Shown here piece after piece: positions 37,706 through 46,994 of a stretch of DNA of 64,000 nucleotides. How positions within the stretch are numbered: the first letter of the stretch is position 1; each line of letters begins with the position of its first letter. The notes beneath the pieces are model-generated. The model saw nothing but the letters and a program-made list of their open reading frames with translations. It was not told the DNA's origin and made no database searches. The stretch is from Sphingobacterium bovisgrunnientis. Lineage in GTDB: Bacteria; Bacteroidota; Bacteroidia; Sphingobacteriales; Sphingobacteriaceae. The position numbers were made by a program, and so were the translations under genes. The stretch spans positions 1 to 64,000 of the forward strand of contig NZ_WUQY01000015.1 in NCBI RefSeq assembly GCF_009829085.1, written 5' to 3'.

Positions 37706-39142
37706 TTATCTTCTGCTACGTTCAGAGCTGTTTCCGTTTCCTCCGCGTTGTGAAGTTCCTGCTGATCTACTGCTCGATGCAGGAGCAGAACGTTCTACAC
37801 GTGGAGAAGATTGTCGCGCAACAGTCGTACTCGAAGATTGAGAACTACGCGTATGTGATGCTTGTTGCACTGGTGTGCTGCTTCTCACACTACGCTCTTG
37901 TGTTCTTTGCTCTCTTTGTGGTTGCGCACGCTCTTGACGTTGCGGTTGTGTTCTCTCCACTCGTGGTGCTTCTGTTCTTTCCACGCGTTGTGGCTGAGAT
38001 CTCTCTACTCGTTGTTGTTGTTGTGGAGCTGAGTTTCTTGAATTTACAGATTCTCTGTTTTGTACATTACTGCGTTCACGATTCACACGGTTATTATCTG
38101 TATTGTTGTTTGTTACCGGACTGCGCTCCACAGTTCTAGCACTTCTGTCCGTATTACGATTTACATTATCCGTATTTCTGCTGGACGTATTTCTTGGCGT
38201 GGTTTCATTCGTATTTCTATTAGTTACAGCACGCTCTTCTGTTCTGTTATTTCTATCACGAATAGTAGTGTTTCCATCGCTACCGATATGCAATTCACGT
38301 TGCGCGCTTCTAGCTGCACTTCTGCTGTTGTCAACACGGTTCTCATTTCTATTCACTTCTCTAGAGTTTGTTGCAGATCTTCTTTCTGGAGATACGGAGC
38401 GGCTTGTTTTTCTGTTATTATCGCGATCAGGTCTGTAAATAGATACACTTCTGTTGTCTATACGAGAAGCTCCTGGGCGGTCTGATTGTCTTACGCTACG
38501 AACATCCACTCTTCTGCCAATAGCACGTTCTACATCTCTACGTGATGGACCTCCATAATAATGATTGTTATTCACTACATATGTATTGTTGATTATAGTC
38601 GTTCTATTGTAAATGTTAGTACGTCCGTAATACGCATGTCTATGAAAATTGCGCGAGTAGATATGTCTTACAGGCGCAAAACACCATGCTGACACCGGAA
38701 TATGAATAGAAATGCTAACTCCTGAACGTGGCATCATTGGCGCCCAGCCATAATAGCCATTACCCGAACGCCAGTCTACCCATGCAGGTCCCCATTCGTA
38801 GCCAGGAATCCATCCCCATCCCCGATATGAATTGTGTACCCAGCGACCATAATGAAAGGGAGCCCAACCCCATGCGTAATTAGACACCCATGTGTTGCCA
38901 TATTCTGTCATTGTCCAATAGCCATTTGTGCTGTATGGTCTGAAATTTCTACCTTCGTTTGGATACCAAATATCCCCATAAGTAGGATCCATATCCCAAT
39001 CACCGTAAGGTGATAGTTCGTCATAAAATATATCTAATGAAACTTGTCCATATACTTGTGCTTTAGCATTGCTTAGGAACAAGATGCTGGAAAGTGCGAT
39101 TACTATCGCGGACATGTAGTGGGTAAATTTCCAGTTTTTCAT
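37706..39142 (-). CDS. DUF6600/YXWGXW-type secreted protein with disordered Arg/Asn/Ser tail
   Basis: 478 residues from the ATG at 39142 (MKNWKFTHYM), which gives a proper signal peptide ending SNAKAQ; the longer frame start is rejected. Residues 30-155 are Trp/Tyr/Gly-rich with repeated WxP, WGWAPFHYGRW and WGWIPGYEWGPAWVDW patterns typical of DUF6600. The remaining 300 residues are low complexity: Arg, Asn, Ser, Gln and Thr dominate (for example QPQRVERT), and no acidic clusters break the strong positive charge. Function is unknown; an envelope or surface role is likely. Codon bias of the tail produces long shadow frames on the other strand. Confidence 0.85.
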   Translation of the reverse strand: MKNWKFTHYMSAIVIALSSILFLSNAKAQVYGQVSLDIFYDELSPYGDWDMDPTYGDIWYPNEGRNFRPYSTNGYWTMTEYGNTWVSNYAWGWAPFHYGRWVHNSYRGWGWIPGYEWGPAWVDWRSGNGYYGWAPMMPRSGVSISIHIPVSAWCFAPVRHIYSRNFHRHAYYGRTNIYNRTTIINNTYVVNNNHYYGGPSRRDVERAIGRRVDVRSVRQSDRPGASRIDNRSVSIYRPDRDNNRKTSRSVSPERRSATNSREVNRNENRVDNSRSAARSAQRELHIGSDGNTTIRDRNNRTEERAVTNRNTNETTPRNTSSRNTDNVNRNTDRSARTVERSPVTNNNTDNNRVNRERSNVQNRESVNSRNSAPQQQQRVERSQPQRVERTEAPRVERTQPQRQERAQPQREQRTQERSVRSSTPVQQASHTRSSQSSSTTVARQSSPRVERSAPASSSRSAGTSQRGGNGNSSERSRR

Positions 39143-39453
39143 ATCGTATAATTTTAAATGTAAATATTCTCTTTTTGTAATCAATTTTGTGGGTATGACA
39201 ATGCGAAGAGGAAGATGGTTTAATTCGATGAAATATAATTGTGCATTTGTATCAACAAGTTGTAAATATTCGTTAAATATTTTTACGCAATAGGGATATT
39301 AATGTTTATTCGATGTCATTTAAAACAATTTATCGATTATTAGTATTTGTAATTTTAGCTATACATAAGAGCGGTCGCTTAAAAATTTGTACATTTGCGC
39401 TATACTTTATGTATAGTACTTTTTAATTTATCTAATTCGTATAAGAAATATAA
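39143..39453. other. Divergent intergenic region between DUF6600 gene and Mla-type operon
   Basis: 311 nt without an ORF. On the plus strand TACATTTG (39390-39397) is a candidate -7 element for the Mla-type operon. Right after it, at the expected transcript start, CTATAC-N5-GTATAG (39400-39416) forms a 6-bp inverted repeat that could be an operator or a leader hairpin. I see no clear promoter on the minus strand. Confidence 0.5.
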
Positions 39454-40227
39454 ATGGGAAGGAAAATCAATAATTTACTCCTCGAATTTGCTAGAATGCA
39501 TCGCTTTTTGATGCGTTTTTTTCGCGAAGTTGTAAGTCCACCATTTGAGTTTAAGGAAATTATTAGACAATGTTATGAAGTTGGGTGGAAGTCTTTTCCA
39601 TTGATTTCATTAACAGGTTTTATCGTAGGTTTTGTTTTCACAAAACAATCGAGACCGTCTCTAGAAGAATTTGGGGCAACATCTTGGTTGCCAGCTTTGA
39701 TTTCAATTGCAATAGTTCGTGCACTAGCTCCCTTGGTTACAGCATTAATTGCGTCAGGTAAAGTGGGTTCACAAATTGGCGCTGAATTAAGTTCGATGAA
39801 CGTAACGGAACAAATCGACGCGATGGAAGTTTCAGGTACAAATCCTTTCAAATTTTTGATTGTTAGCCGCATTATTGCCACAACGATAATGATTCCTGTA
39901 TTGTGTTTTTATGTAGCGGGAATTGGACTCTTCGGTGGATACTTAAGCATTAGCGCAGTAGATGATTTGAGTTTGTTGAGTTTCTTTTCACAAGTATTCG
40001 ATTCGATCCAAATGATTGACTTATTCGCAATGGTTTTACGCGCTGTGGTGTTTGGATTTACAATTGGATTTGCAAGTTGTTATGTTGGATATTATTCCTC
40101 AAAAGGTACAGAGGGTGTCGGTAAAGCAGCCAACTCAGCTGTGGTTGCTTCTATGTTTATCGTCTTCATCGAAGAATTATTGATTGTACAACTTTTGGGT
40201 ATTATTACACCTCTAATCACACAATAA
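39454..40227 (+). CDS. mlaE: MlaE-type ABC transporter permease
   Basis: 257 residues with about five to six membrane segments, matching the MlaE/YrbE family; conserved parts are VRALAPLVTALIASGKVGSQIGAEL split across residues 88-112 and MEVSGTNPFKFL. With the two following genes it forms a lipid transporter between the membranes. Its stop overlaps the ATPase start (TAATG). The outer-membrane MlaA and periplasmic MlaC/B partners of E. coli are not encoded nearby, which is common in Bacteroidota. Confidence 0.92.
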   Translation: MGRKINNLLLEFARMHRFLMRFFREVVSPPFEFKEIIRQCYEVGWKSFPLISLTGFIVGFVFTKQSRPSLEEFGATSWLPALISIAIVRALAPLVTALIASGKVGSQIGAELSSMNVTEQIDAMEVSGTNPFKFLIVSRIIATTIMIPVLCFYVAGIGLFGGYLSISAVDDLSLLSFFSQVFDSIQMIDLFAMVLRAVVFGFTIGFASCYVGYYSSKGTEGVGKAANSAVVASMFIVFIEELLIVQLLGIITPLITQ

Positions 40228-41000
40228 TGGAAAAAGCAAAATCGCATATAAATTATGACAACGCTGTAATTCATGTTGATGATGTAAGTAAATCTTTCGG
40301 CGATAGACAGATTCTACGAAACGTGGATTTGAAATTGTTTGAAGGCGAAAATTTAGTGGTTTTAGGTCGTTCTGGAACAGGTAAATCTGTGCTTATAAAA
40401 TTGATTTCTGGTTTATTGAAGCCAGATTCGGGCACGATTAATGTATTGGGCGAAGTTGTGAATGATCTGAAAGAACGTGAATTAATGCAATTGCGCTTGA
40501 AAATTGGCTTTTCATTTCAGAATAGTGCGCTGTACGATAGTATGACAGTGCGTGAAAATTTAGAATTTCCACTTGTTCGTAACAAACGTAATCTTTCTCG
40601 CGCAGAGATTAACCGTGAGGTGGAAGATGTATTGGAAGGAGTAGGATTATCTCAAGCTATTAACCAAATGCCGTCTGAACTTTCTGGTGGTCAGAAAAAA
40701 AGGATAGGTATTGCACGTACATTGATTTTAAGACCTGATATCATGCTGTATGACGAACCTACAGCGGGTTTGGATCCGATCACATGTTTAGAAATTAATA
40801 CGTTGATCAACGAAGTGCAGCAACGGTATAAAACTTCTTCGATTATCATTACCCACGATTTGGCTTGTGCTAAAATGGTAGGTGATCGCATGGTGATGTT
40901 ATTGGATGGCCGATTTGAAAGGCAAGGAGCTTTCTCCGAAATATTTGATACGGATGATGAACGTGTCAAACCGTTTTATGATTATAATTTTATAGTGTAA
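40227..41000 (+). CDS. mlaF: MlaF-type ABC transporter ATP-binding protein
   Basis: 257 residues. Walker A is GRSGTGKS, the signature is LSGGQKKRIGIA and Walker B is IMLYDEPTAGLDP. The gene overlaps the permease by one base and is followed after 10 nt by the MCE gene, so the three are one operon. It powers lipid movement by the MlaE-type permease. The N-terminal 14 residues extend slightly beyond the usual start. Confidence 0.93.
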   Translation: MEKAKSHINYDNAVIHVDDVSKSFGDRQILRNVDLKLFEGENLVVLGRSGTGKSVLIKLISGLLKPDSGTINVLGEVVNDLKERELMQLRLKIGFSFQNSALYDSMTVRENLEFPLVRNKRNLSRAEINREVEDVLEGVGLSQAINQMPSELSGGQKKRIGIARTLILRPDIMLYDEPTAGLDPITCLEINTLINEVQQRYKTSSIIITHDLACAKMVGDRMVMLLDGRFERQGAFSEIFDTDDERVKPFYDYNFIV

Positions 41001-41010
41001 TATATTAATA

Positions 41011-41994
41011 ATGAGTGCTTCAGAAAATAAAAGATCGTTAATAGTAGGGCTTTTTGTTTTTATTGGATTAATAATTTTGGTTGCAGGTATACTTGTAATG
41101 GGTACACAGCAAAACAAATTTAGTAAAAACCTAAAAGTAACTTCATATTTCAAGGATGTTAAAGGACTTAAAGTTGGTAACAATGTTTGGTTTTCAGGTG
41201 TGAAAGTCGGTATTGTTAAAGAGATAGCTTTCGAAGGAGTTGAAAATGTGCGTGTAACAATGAATATTGAGGAGAAAAACAGTCAATTTATTCGTAAGGA
41301 TGTATTGGCGACTTTGGGCTCTGATGGTTTGATTGGAAATTCGATCATTAGTTTGGTAGGTGGTAATGCTCAGACTCCACAAATTCAAGAAGGAGATGTC
41401 TTAAAAACGGGTTCAAGTGGAGGCATGGAGCAAATGATGGGTATGTTGCAAGAAAATGGAGCTAATCTATCCGTTATTACACAAAACTTTGCTAAACTTT
41501 CTCAACAAATGGTGGATGGAAAAGGTACAGTGGGTGCTTTAATGACTGATGACGCGATTGCGACCAATTTGAAAACTTCTGTACAATCCATGAATAAGGT
41601 TATGACTGATGCAAGTGTTGCGGTTAATAATTTAGTAGCGTTGACTCAAAAATTAAACAACGATCAAGGTCTTATCCATGATTTGACTACAGACACAAAA
41701 GTTTTTGCGTCGTTGCGTGATGCAGCCGCACAGTTACAAGGTGTGACACAAACAGCAAATGCTTTGGTGGAGAACTTAAATCAAACTTCTTCTCGTCTGA
41801 ACGATAAAGATAACGCAATTGGCGTATTGACGAATGACCCTGCAGCAGCGCAAGAGATCAAACAAATATTAAGAAATTTGAATACAAGTACGGAGAAGCT
41901 TGACCAAAATATGGAAGCTTTACAAAGCAACTTTTTATTCAGAGGATTCTTCAAAAAGAAAGAAAAAGAAGAGCAAAAGGAAGTAGTTAAGTAG
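41011..41994 (+). CDS. mlaD: MlaD-family (MCE domain) protein
   Basis: 327 residues: membrane anchor at about 11-30, one MCE domain at about 37-115 (FKDVKGLKVGNNVWFSGVKV), then a long helical region with heptad-like Asn/Leu pattern to the end. MCE proteins form hexameric rings that pass phospholipids through the periplasm. The C-terminal helix is longer than in E. coli MlaD (183 residues) and could form a bundle or channel, as in other MCE proteins. Third gene of the Mla-type operon. Confidence 0.92.
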   Translation: MSASENKRSLIVGLFVFIGLIILVAGILVMGTQQNKFSKNLKVTSYFKDVKGLKVGNNVWFSGVKVGIVKEIAFEGVENVRVTMNIEEKNSQFIRKDVLATLGSDGLIGNSIISLVGGNAQTPQIQEGDVLKTGSSGGMEQMMGMLQENGANLSVITQNFAKLSQQMVDGKGTVGALMTDDAIATNLKTSVQSMNKVMTDASVAVNNLVALTQKLNNDQGLIHDLTTDTKVFASLRDAAAQLQGVTQTANALVENLNQTSSRLNDKDNAIGVLTNDPAAAQEIKQILRNLNTSTEKLDQNMEALQSNFLFRGFFKKKEKEEQKEVVK

Positions 41995-42015
41995 GTAATT
42001 CTTTTAAAAATTATA

Positions 42016-42711
42016 ATGTCTGTAATTACAGAAAATGATGTCATATTCGAAGACAATCATTTAATAGCAATAAACAAGCGCGGTGGTGACATCGTTCAAG
42101 TGGATGATTCGGGAGATAAGTCACTTGAAATAATGGTCAATGAATTTTTGACTAAAAAGTATAACAAGCCGAATGGTGCTTTTGTAGGTGTTATTCATCG
42201 ACTAGATCGCCCCGTGAGCGGTATGATTTTGCTGGCGAAAACCAGTAAATCGTTGGATCGTATGAATAAGGCTTTTCACGACCGCAAAGTTCAAAAAACT
42301 TATCTTGCTATAGTACGCGAACGTCCGCCTCATAAAGCAGGGAAATTGACCAATTGGTTGTTGCGTGACCGGAAGAAAATGGTGACAAAAGCGTACGATA
42401 GGGAAGTTAAGAATGGTAGCTATGCAGAATTGGATTACGAAATTGTAGGTCATTTAGATGGATATTATTTGTTAAAAGTAACCCCGTTGACTGGACGCAC
42501 ACATCAGATTCGTTGTCAATTGGCTTATATGGGATGTCCAATTGTTGGTGACAATAAATATGGCTATCCACGTGGTTCACTTCGTCGTACAATCTGTCTT
42601 CATTCGCGTTCTTTAGCATTTGCACATCCAGTGAAGGAAGAAGAAATGTTGATTGAAGCTCCTTTGCCTGTAGATGGCTTTTGGGAGAAATTTAACGTGT
42701 TATTGAAATAG
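42016..42711 (+). CDS. RluA-family pseudouridine synthase
   Basis: 231 residues, a short form without an S4 domain. The catalytic aspartate lies in HRLDRPVSGMILLAK (Asp64); further motifs are GRTHQIRCQLAYMGCPIVGD and LCLHS-like ICLHSRSLAF. It converts uridine to pseudouridine in rRNA or tRNA. Which position cannot be said. It begins 21 nt after the MCE gene and may be read through from that operon. Confidence 0.92.
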   Translation: MSVITENDVIFEDNHLIAINKRGGDIVQVDDSGDKSLEIMVNEFLTKKYNKPNGAFVGVIHRLDRPVSGMILLAKTSKSLDRMNKAFHDRKVQKTYLAIVRERPPHKAGKLTNWLLRDRKKMVTKAYDREVKNGSYAELDYEIVGHLDGYYLLKVTPLTGRTHQIRCQLAYMGCPIVGDNKYGYPRGSLRRTICLHSRSLAFAHPVKEEEMLIEAPLPVDGFWEKFNVLLK

Positions 42712-42742
42712 TTTTCTTACACAATTTTGATATTTAATTAGT

Positions 42743-42750
42743 TACCTTTG
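42743..42750 (+). promoter_or_regulatory. -7 promoter element of the CxxC membrane protein gene
   Basis: TACCTTTG, followed by AGGT and the ATG at 42755. The element would place the transcript start at or next to the ATG. Confidence 0.5.
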
Positions 42751-42754
42751 AGGT

Positions 42755-43012
42755 ATGAAATTATTCCGAATTCTTCTTATTTGTTTTACACTTTCAGTAG
42801 GTTTAACTACAATTCCGACCAAGGTAGTTGCCCAATGCGCTATGTGTTCGTTAAATGCAGAAAATAGTACACAAAATGGCAATACGCAAGGTAAAGGGTT
42901 AAACAACGGAATACTTTTTTTACTTGCCGCGCCTTTTCTAATTGGCGGAGGCGTAGCAATTCTATGGTACAAGAAATTTCGTCATAAAGAAACAAAGTCT
43001 CCTATATTTTAG
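42755..43012 (+). CDS. Small membrane protein with CAMC motif
   Basis: 85 residues: a signal peptide or first membrane segment ending KVVAQ, directly followed by CAMC (residues 28-31), a polar loop with Asn and Gln, a membrane segment (GILFLLAAPFLIGGGVAILWY) and a short basic tail. Small proteins of the form QCAMC-loop-membrane segment are common in Bacteroidota and uncharacterised. The CxxC would lie just outside the membrane and could bind metal or take part in thiol exchange. Its stop codon lies in a terminator hairpin. Confidence 0.75.
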   Translation: MKLFRILLICFTLSVGLTTIPTKVVAQCAMCSLNAENSTQNGNTQGKGLNNGILFLLAAPFLIGGGVAILWYKKFRHKETKSPIF

Positions 43013-43023
43013 GAGACTTTGTT
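42991..43023 (+). terminator. Terminator overlapping the end of the CAMC gene
   Basis: A 14-bp perfect inverted repeat (42991-43004 with 43010-43023) with a 5-nt loop; the arms contain AAAG and CTTTGTT ends. The TAG stop (43010-43012) opens the right arm. Confidence 0.8.
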
Positions 43024-43045
43024 GTTATTTGGTTGCGCTAAAATG

Positions 43046-43330
43046 CTAGATGTATTTCATTGTACTATCAAAAAGAAATGCTTTTTCCAAATGATTCGTT
43101 GCAATATGCGATTGAAGAATTACTAATTTTTCTTGTTGGAAAGTTGGTATTTCTGAAGGGTTTTCAAAGATCAATTGCACACAATATGTATGCCCTTCAT
43201 GTGGGGAATCTAATAATTTCAAAAACTTAGCTTGCGCGGGAAGTGTATTTAACCAATTGTCTTTCACCCATTGAATCAAAATCTCGTGTCGATCATTGTC
43301 GACGATAATAGATATGTTGTATAGATACAT
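43046..43330 (-). CDS. DUF4286 protein
   Basis: 94 residues, no signal peptide or membrane segment. It matches the small Bacteroidota family DUF4286, recognisable from YNISIIVDNDRHEILIQWVK at the start and GHTYCVQLIFEN in the middle. The pattern suggests a ferredoxin-like alpha/beta fold. Function is unknown. It is a single gene that is convergent with the CAMC gene and divergent from the S9-like gene. Confidence 0.8.
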   Translation of the reverse strand: MYLYNISIIVDNDRHEILIQWVKDNWLNTLPAQAKFLKLLDSPHEGHTYCVQLIFENPSEIPTFQQEKLVILQSHIATNHLEKAFLFDSTMKYI

Positions 43331-43432
43331 GCTACAAAGTTAGGAATTGAAGACTAATAAGCTGTAAAATTAAGGTTGCAATTGTTAAAATATGTTAGAA
43401 AATTACTTTATTTGAATAGAAGTCGAGGTTTT

Positions 43433-45313
43433 ATGAACATAAAGGTGTTATTCAGGTGTGTGCTTTTATCAATATCATTATTGGTAATGAGTTGTGGTGG
43501 CAATGTTCACGATCAACACATTCCAATTGAAGATTTTTTTGACAAACCTGATCATACTAGTTTTAAGATATCTCCAAATGGTAAGTGGGTAGCATATTTA
43601 GGTTTAGAAGATCACTGCAAAAATATTTTTATTCTTAATCTAGAGCATCCCGATTCTTCAAAACAGCTTACCTACCAAAATAGCATGAATGTGCAGTATT
43701 ATTTTTGGGCAACCGATAATACTATCGTCTTTTCAAATGCACAATCTTATCAGGATAGCTTGCGTCTCTATACCGTTGATATTCATTCTGAAAAGATTAA
43801 TACACTTTTAAAACCAGCTAAACACAGCATAAAGTGGCTTTCTCCTTCCACAGCCTTTGATGGTCATTTGTTAGCTCAAATGAATAGGAGAGATTCTACT
43901 GTCATTGATTTATACCGCATTCCGCTGAATGGCGATGAACCTATTTTGGTTGATAAGAATGTACATAATTTCAATGAGTGGTTTGTATCATCCGACGGTA
44001 AGGTGCGGTTGGCTATATCTAGCGATAGTGTCGAAGACAAACTTTGGTACAGGGAAGAGGAAGGGCTACCTTATCAAAATGTATTAGAGACAGACTTTTC
44101 TTCGATGATATATCCATTGGGTCCTGTTAACAATTCTAAGCATACTATTTATGCTTTATCCAATAGAGGACGTGATAAGATAGCTGTCGTTAACTTAAAT
44201 TTGGAGAATGGAGAGGAAACGATTTTGGCGAGCAATAATGAAGTTGATTTGAATGCAGAAGGCTATTCTTTCACGCGCCAAGAAGTATTATTTTCTACAG
44301 CTTTTTCCAAAAAGAAAGAAACGATTATTTATAACACGGAGTTGAAAAATATTTACTCAAAAATTTCTGCTCAATTCGAAGGTAATAGTGTAGATATAAT
44401 GGATGTAGATAGTGCGTTCAATACAGTACTGTTTAAAACCTATACTGATACACATCCAGGTGGTATTTATTATTATTACAAAGGAAAAATTAGGGAACTA
44501 ACACCGTTGAATCCTTCGTTGCGTGACAAGCAGCTTTCTCCTATGGAGGAAGTAACTTTTGACTCACGGGATGGCAAAAGCATAAAGGGGTATATTACGT
44601 ATCCGTTAAAAAAACTAGATAAATACCCAGTGGTGGTATTGGTACACGATGGCCCAAATAGACGTGATGTGTGGGGGTTTAATTCGGAAGTTCAATTTTT
44701 GGCCAATAGAGGGTATGCTGTTTTTCAGGTCAACTACCGTGGCTCTATAGGTCTAGGAAAAGACTTCTACGTTTCGGGATTCAAGCAGTGGGGTGGAGAA
44801 ATTCAGAACGATATAAATGATGGTGTGGCATGGTTGATTCATACTGGTATTGCGGATAAGGAGCATATTGCTATCATGGGTACTGGATTTGGCGGTTATT
44901 CTGCACTATACGCAGCTTGCTTTAACCCAACGATGTACAAATGTGCTATTTCTTCTTCGGGTTATATTAATTTGTTTACTTATTTTAAAGAATTGCCTCC
45001 TTATTACAATTCATACAAACAATTGTATTATAAAATAATTGGAGATCCACAGAAGGAGTACGAGCTATTTAAGGCTATCTCACCTCTATTTCATACCGAA
45101 AAAATCAGAATGCCGATTTTGATGTTTCAAGGGGGAAAAGATCGTTATAATACAATGACAGATGTTAATCAATTTGTGCAGAAGTTGAAAAGTAACAATG
45201 TGGATTTGCAATACGTATGGAAAGAAGACGAAAATAGAAAGTTCAAAAAGGAAGAAAATATTATTGAATTTTATCAAATAATAGAAACATTTCTGAAAGA
45301 GCAGATGAAATAA
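43433..45313 (+). CDS. S9 (prolyl oligopeptidase)-like lipoprotein lacking catalytic residues
   Basis: 626 residues from the ATG at 43433, which gives a lipoprotein signal (SLLVMSC); a TTG start further up is rejected. A beta-propeller-like region (about 35-380) precedes an alpha/beta-hydrolase domain with VNYRGSIGLGKDFY and the nucleophile elbow IMGTGFGGYSALYAA. In active S9 enzymes the elbow is GxSxGG; here the serine position is Gly485 (GGA at 44885-44887). The acid Asp570 (GGKDRYN) remains, but no histidine occurs after it, so the catalytic His is also gone. It is predicted to be inactive as a peptidase. Its TAA overlaps the ATG of a histidine kinase, pointing to a sensory or binding role. 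Confidence 0.85.
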   Translation: MNIKVLFRCVLLSISLLVMSCGGNVHDQHIPIEDFFDKPDHTSFKISPNGKWVAYLGLEDHCKNIFILNLEHPDSSKQLTYQNSMNVQYYFWATDNTIVFSNAQSYQDSLRLYTVDIHSEKINTLLKPAKHSIKWLSPSTAFDGHLLAQMNRRDSTVIDLYRIPLNGDEPILVDKNVHNFNEWFVSSDGKVRLAISSDSVEDKLWYREEEGLPYQNVLETDFSSMIYPLGPVNNSKHTIYALSNRGRDKIAVVNLNLENGEETILASNNEVDLNAEGYSFTRQEVLFSTAFSKKKETIIYNTELKNIYSKISAQFEGNSVDIMDVDSAFNTVLFKTYTDTHPGGIYYYYKGKIRELTPLNPSLRDKQLSPMEEVTFDSRDGKSIKGYITYPLKKLDKYPVVVLVHDGPNRRDVWGFNSEVQFLANRGYAVFQVNYRGSIGLGKDFYVSGFKQWGGEIQNDINDGVAWLIHTGIADKEHIAIMGTGFGGYSALYAACFNPTMYKCAISSSGYINLFTYFKELPPYYNSYKQLYYKIIGDPQKEYELFKAISPLFHTEKIRMPILMFQGGKDRYNTMTDVNQFVQKLKSNNVDLQYVWKEDENRKFKKEENIIEFYQIIETFLKEQMK

Positions 45314-46989
45314 TGGCTAAGATAGATTCGAGATATAGAAAGAACTTTGGCTTATTAATAGTCTTTCTTTTATTTGTTACTTTGTTGTTTGTAATTTCTG
45401 TGTTTTTTGCGCGTACAATTACAACTAATTTTGTCCAAACAGATTTCAATAACCGTAAAACTGAAGTTTTTGATGAAACCATAAGTGATTTCAATGAGTT
45501 TTTTCAGGAGAAAATTCCCGAAGTAGCTTATTATCAGGGTTTCATGGATTCTGTGCAAGCAAAGGATTTTTCGAATTCAATATTACGTAGATATCCATTC
45601 GTGCAGAAAATAGATTTCTCGGATATTGTCTTTACCAATAGCGATACGATCGAACGCCAAATGCGAATTGGCAATCTTGGTGCTTCTGCCAAATCGAGTT
45701 ATCAATACCAACTTACTTCGGATTACAAATTACAAAGTAGAAAACAGGTTTCTAGCAGTGATTTATCTTCCAACGAGGAGCTTTACAGTATTTTCTTAAA
45801 ATTGTGTACCTATCTCGGTCGAGATAAAATTGATAGCGCACGTATCTCCAATACCGAAGTTTACAAACTTTTTTACAATATTCAACCTGGAAAGATTTCA
45901 TATATGAATATTCCGAGAATGACTGATATTTTGTCGTTCCGCAATATGATGGTAGATGATAAATTTCAAGAATCCAATTACGAACAGGATTTTTATGTGT
46001 TTTATATCTCACCTACGAAAATTCAAGTCAAAAATAAGTACCGAAATCTATACGAACACATAAGTATAATGCCCGTAGTGGATCAATATTCTCTAAGTGA
46101 AGAAGCTTATTTGAAAACTGAAATCGCTCTACCTGGTGCTTTGTCTGATTATAAATTGCAATTTGAAACATCGCAAAGTCATTTCACCAAGGAAATTAAC
46201 AAGTGGTTTTTTCCTGTAGTAGGTATTTTAGTTTTAATCTACTTGATTTTACTTTTGATTGGTTATTTGATTTATCGCAATGTGTTGATTAATAATAGGA
46301 TGTTTCAGTTGCAGTATGATTTCATCAATAACCTCACTCATGAATTCAAAACTCCAGTTAGTGTAATTAAAATTGCGGGCAATAATATTAAAAGTGCAGA
46401 GCAGATTAGTGATGCCGAGCGCGCGATGTATGGGCGTATTTTGGATCAAGAAGCGGATAAGCTCAACAGCTTAATGAATAAGTTGCTTTCTTTTGCACAA
46501 ATTGAAAATAAATCTATTAAATTCAACGGAGAGTTTATAGATTTAAACGAGTTTTGTCAGCATGTATTTGAATCTACTCGAATCAAATATCCAGACTTAC
46601 AACTTTTGGATAGTGTGGAGGTAAAGGATGAAATATATGCGGATCCAGTATTGTTAAACTCTGTTTTTCAAAATCTGATAGACAATGCGTACAAGTATTC
46701 AAACCCGACGAATCGGTTTTTGGAAATAAAAGTGGAACAAACTAAGAAAAATTTTGTTATTTTATTCAAAGATCGTGGGATAGGTATAGATAAGAAAGAA
46801 TTTAATAGTATTTTTAAGAAATTCTATCGAGTCAAGAATCAATTTAACCAACAAGGTAGTATAGGATTAGGCCTGGCGTTTTGTAAGGAAATCACCGAAT
46901 TCATGGGTGGTGAGATTAAAATAGAAAGCGAACTTAATATAGGTACATCATTTACATTGATATTTCCTATAGAAGTGAAAAATGTATAA
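45313..46989 (+). CDS. Membrane sensor histidine kinase
   Basis: 558 residues. Two membrane segments (about 13-33 and 300-322) flank a periplasmic domain of about 265 residues with no recognised fold. The cytoplasmic part has NNLTHEFKTPVSVIK (His343), QNLIDNAYKYS, KDRGIGIDK and GLGLAFCKEI. It begins on the last base of the S9-like gene (TAATG) and is followed after 5 nt by its response regulator. The periplasmic domain could contact the outer or periplasmic S9-like lipoprotein (inference). Confidence 0.92.
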   Translation: MAKIDSRYRKNFGLLIVFLLFVTLLFVISVFFARTITTNFVQTDFNNRKTEVFDETISDFNEFFQEKIPEVAYYQGFMDSVQAKDFSNSILRRYPFVQKIDFSDIVFTNSDTIERQMRIGNLGASAKSSYQYQLTSDYKLQSRKQVSSSDLSSNEELYSIFLKLCTYLGRDKIDSARISNTEVYKLFYNIQPGKISYMNIPRMTDILSFRNMMVDDKFQESNYEQDFYVFYISPTKIQVKNKYRNLYEHISIMPVVDQYSLSEEAYLKTEIALPGALSDYKLQFETSQSHFTKEINKWFFPVVGILVLIYLILLLIGYLIYRNVLINNRMFQLQYDFINNLTHEFKTPVSVIKIAGNNIKSAEQISDAERAMYGRILDQEADKLNSLMNKLLSFAQIENKSIKFNGEFIDLNEFCQHVFESTRIKYPDLQLLDSVEVKDEIYADPVLLNSVFQNLIDNAYKYSNPTNRFLEIKVEQTKKNFVILFKDRGIGIDKKEFNSIFKKFYRVKNQFNQQGSIGLGLAFCKEITEFMGGEIKIESELNIGTSFTLIFPIEVKNV

Positions 46990-46994
46990 AATAT

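Noticed and set aside
37750..38485. Three long plus-strand frames opposite the DUF6600 gene
   Set aside because: They are shadows of the Arg/Ser/Asn-rich coding tail; they have odd composition, no start context and overlap a clear secreted protein.
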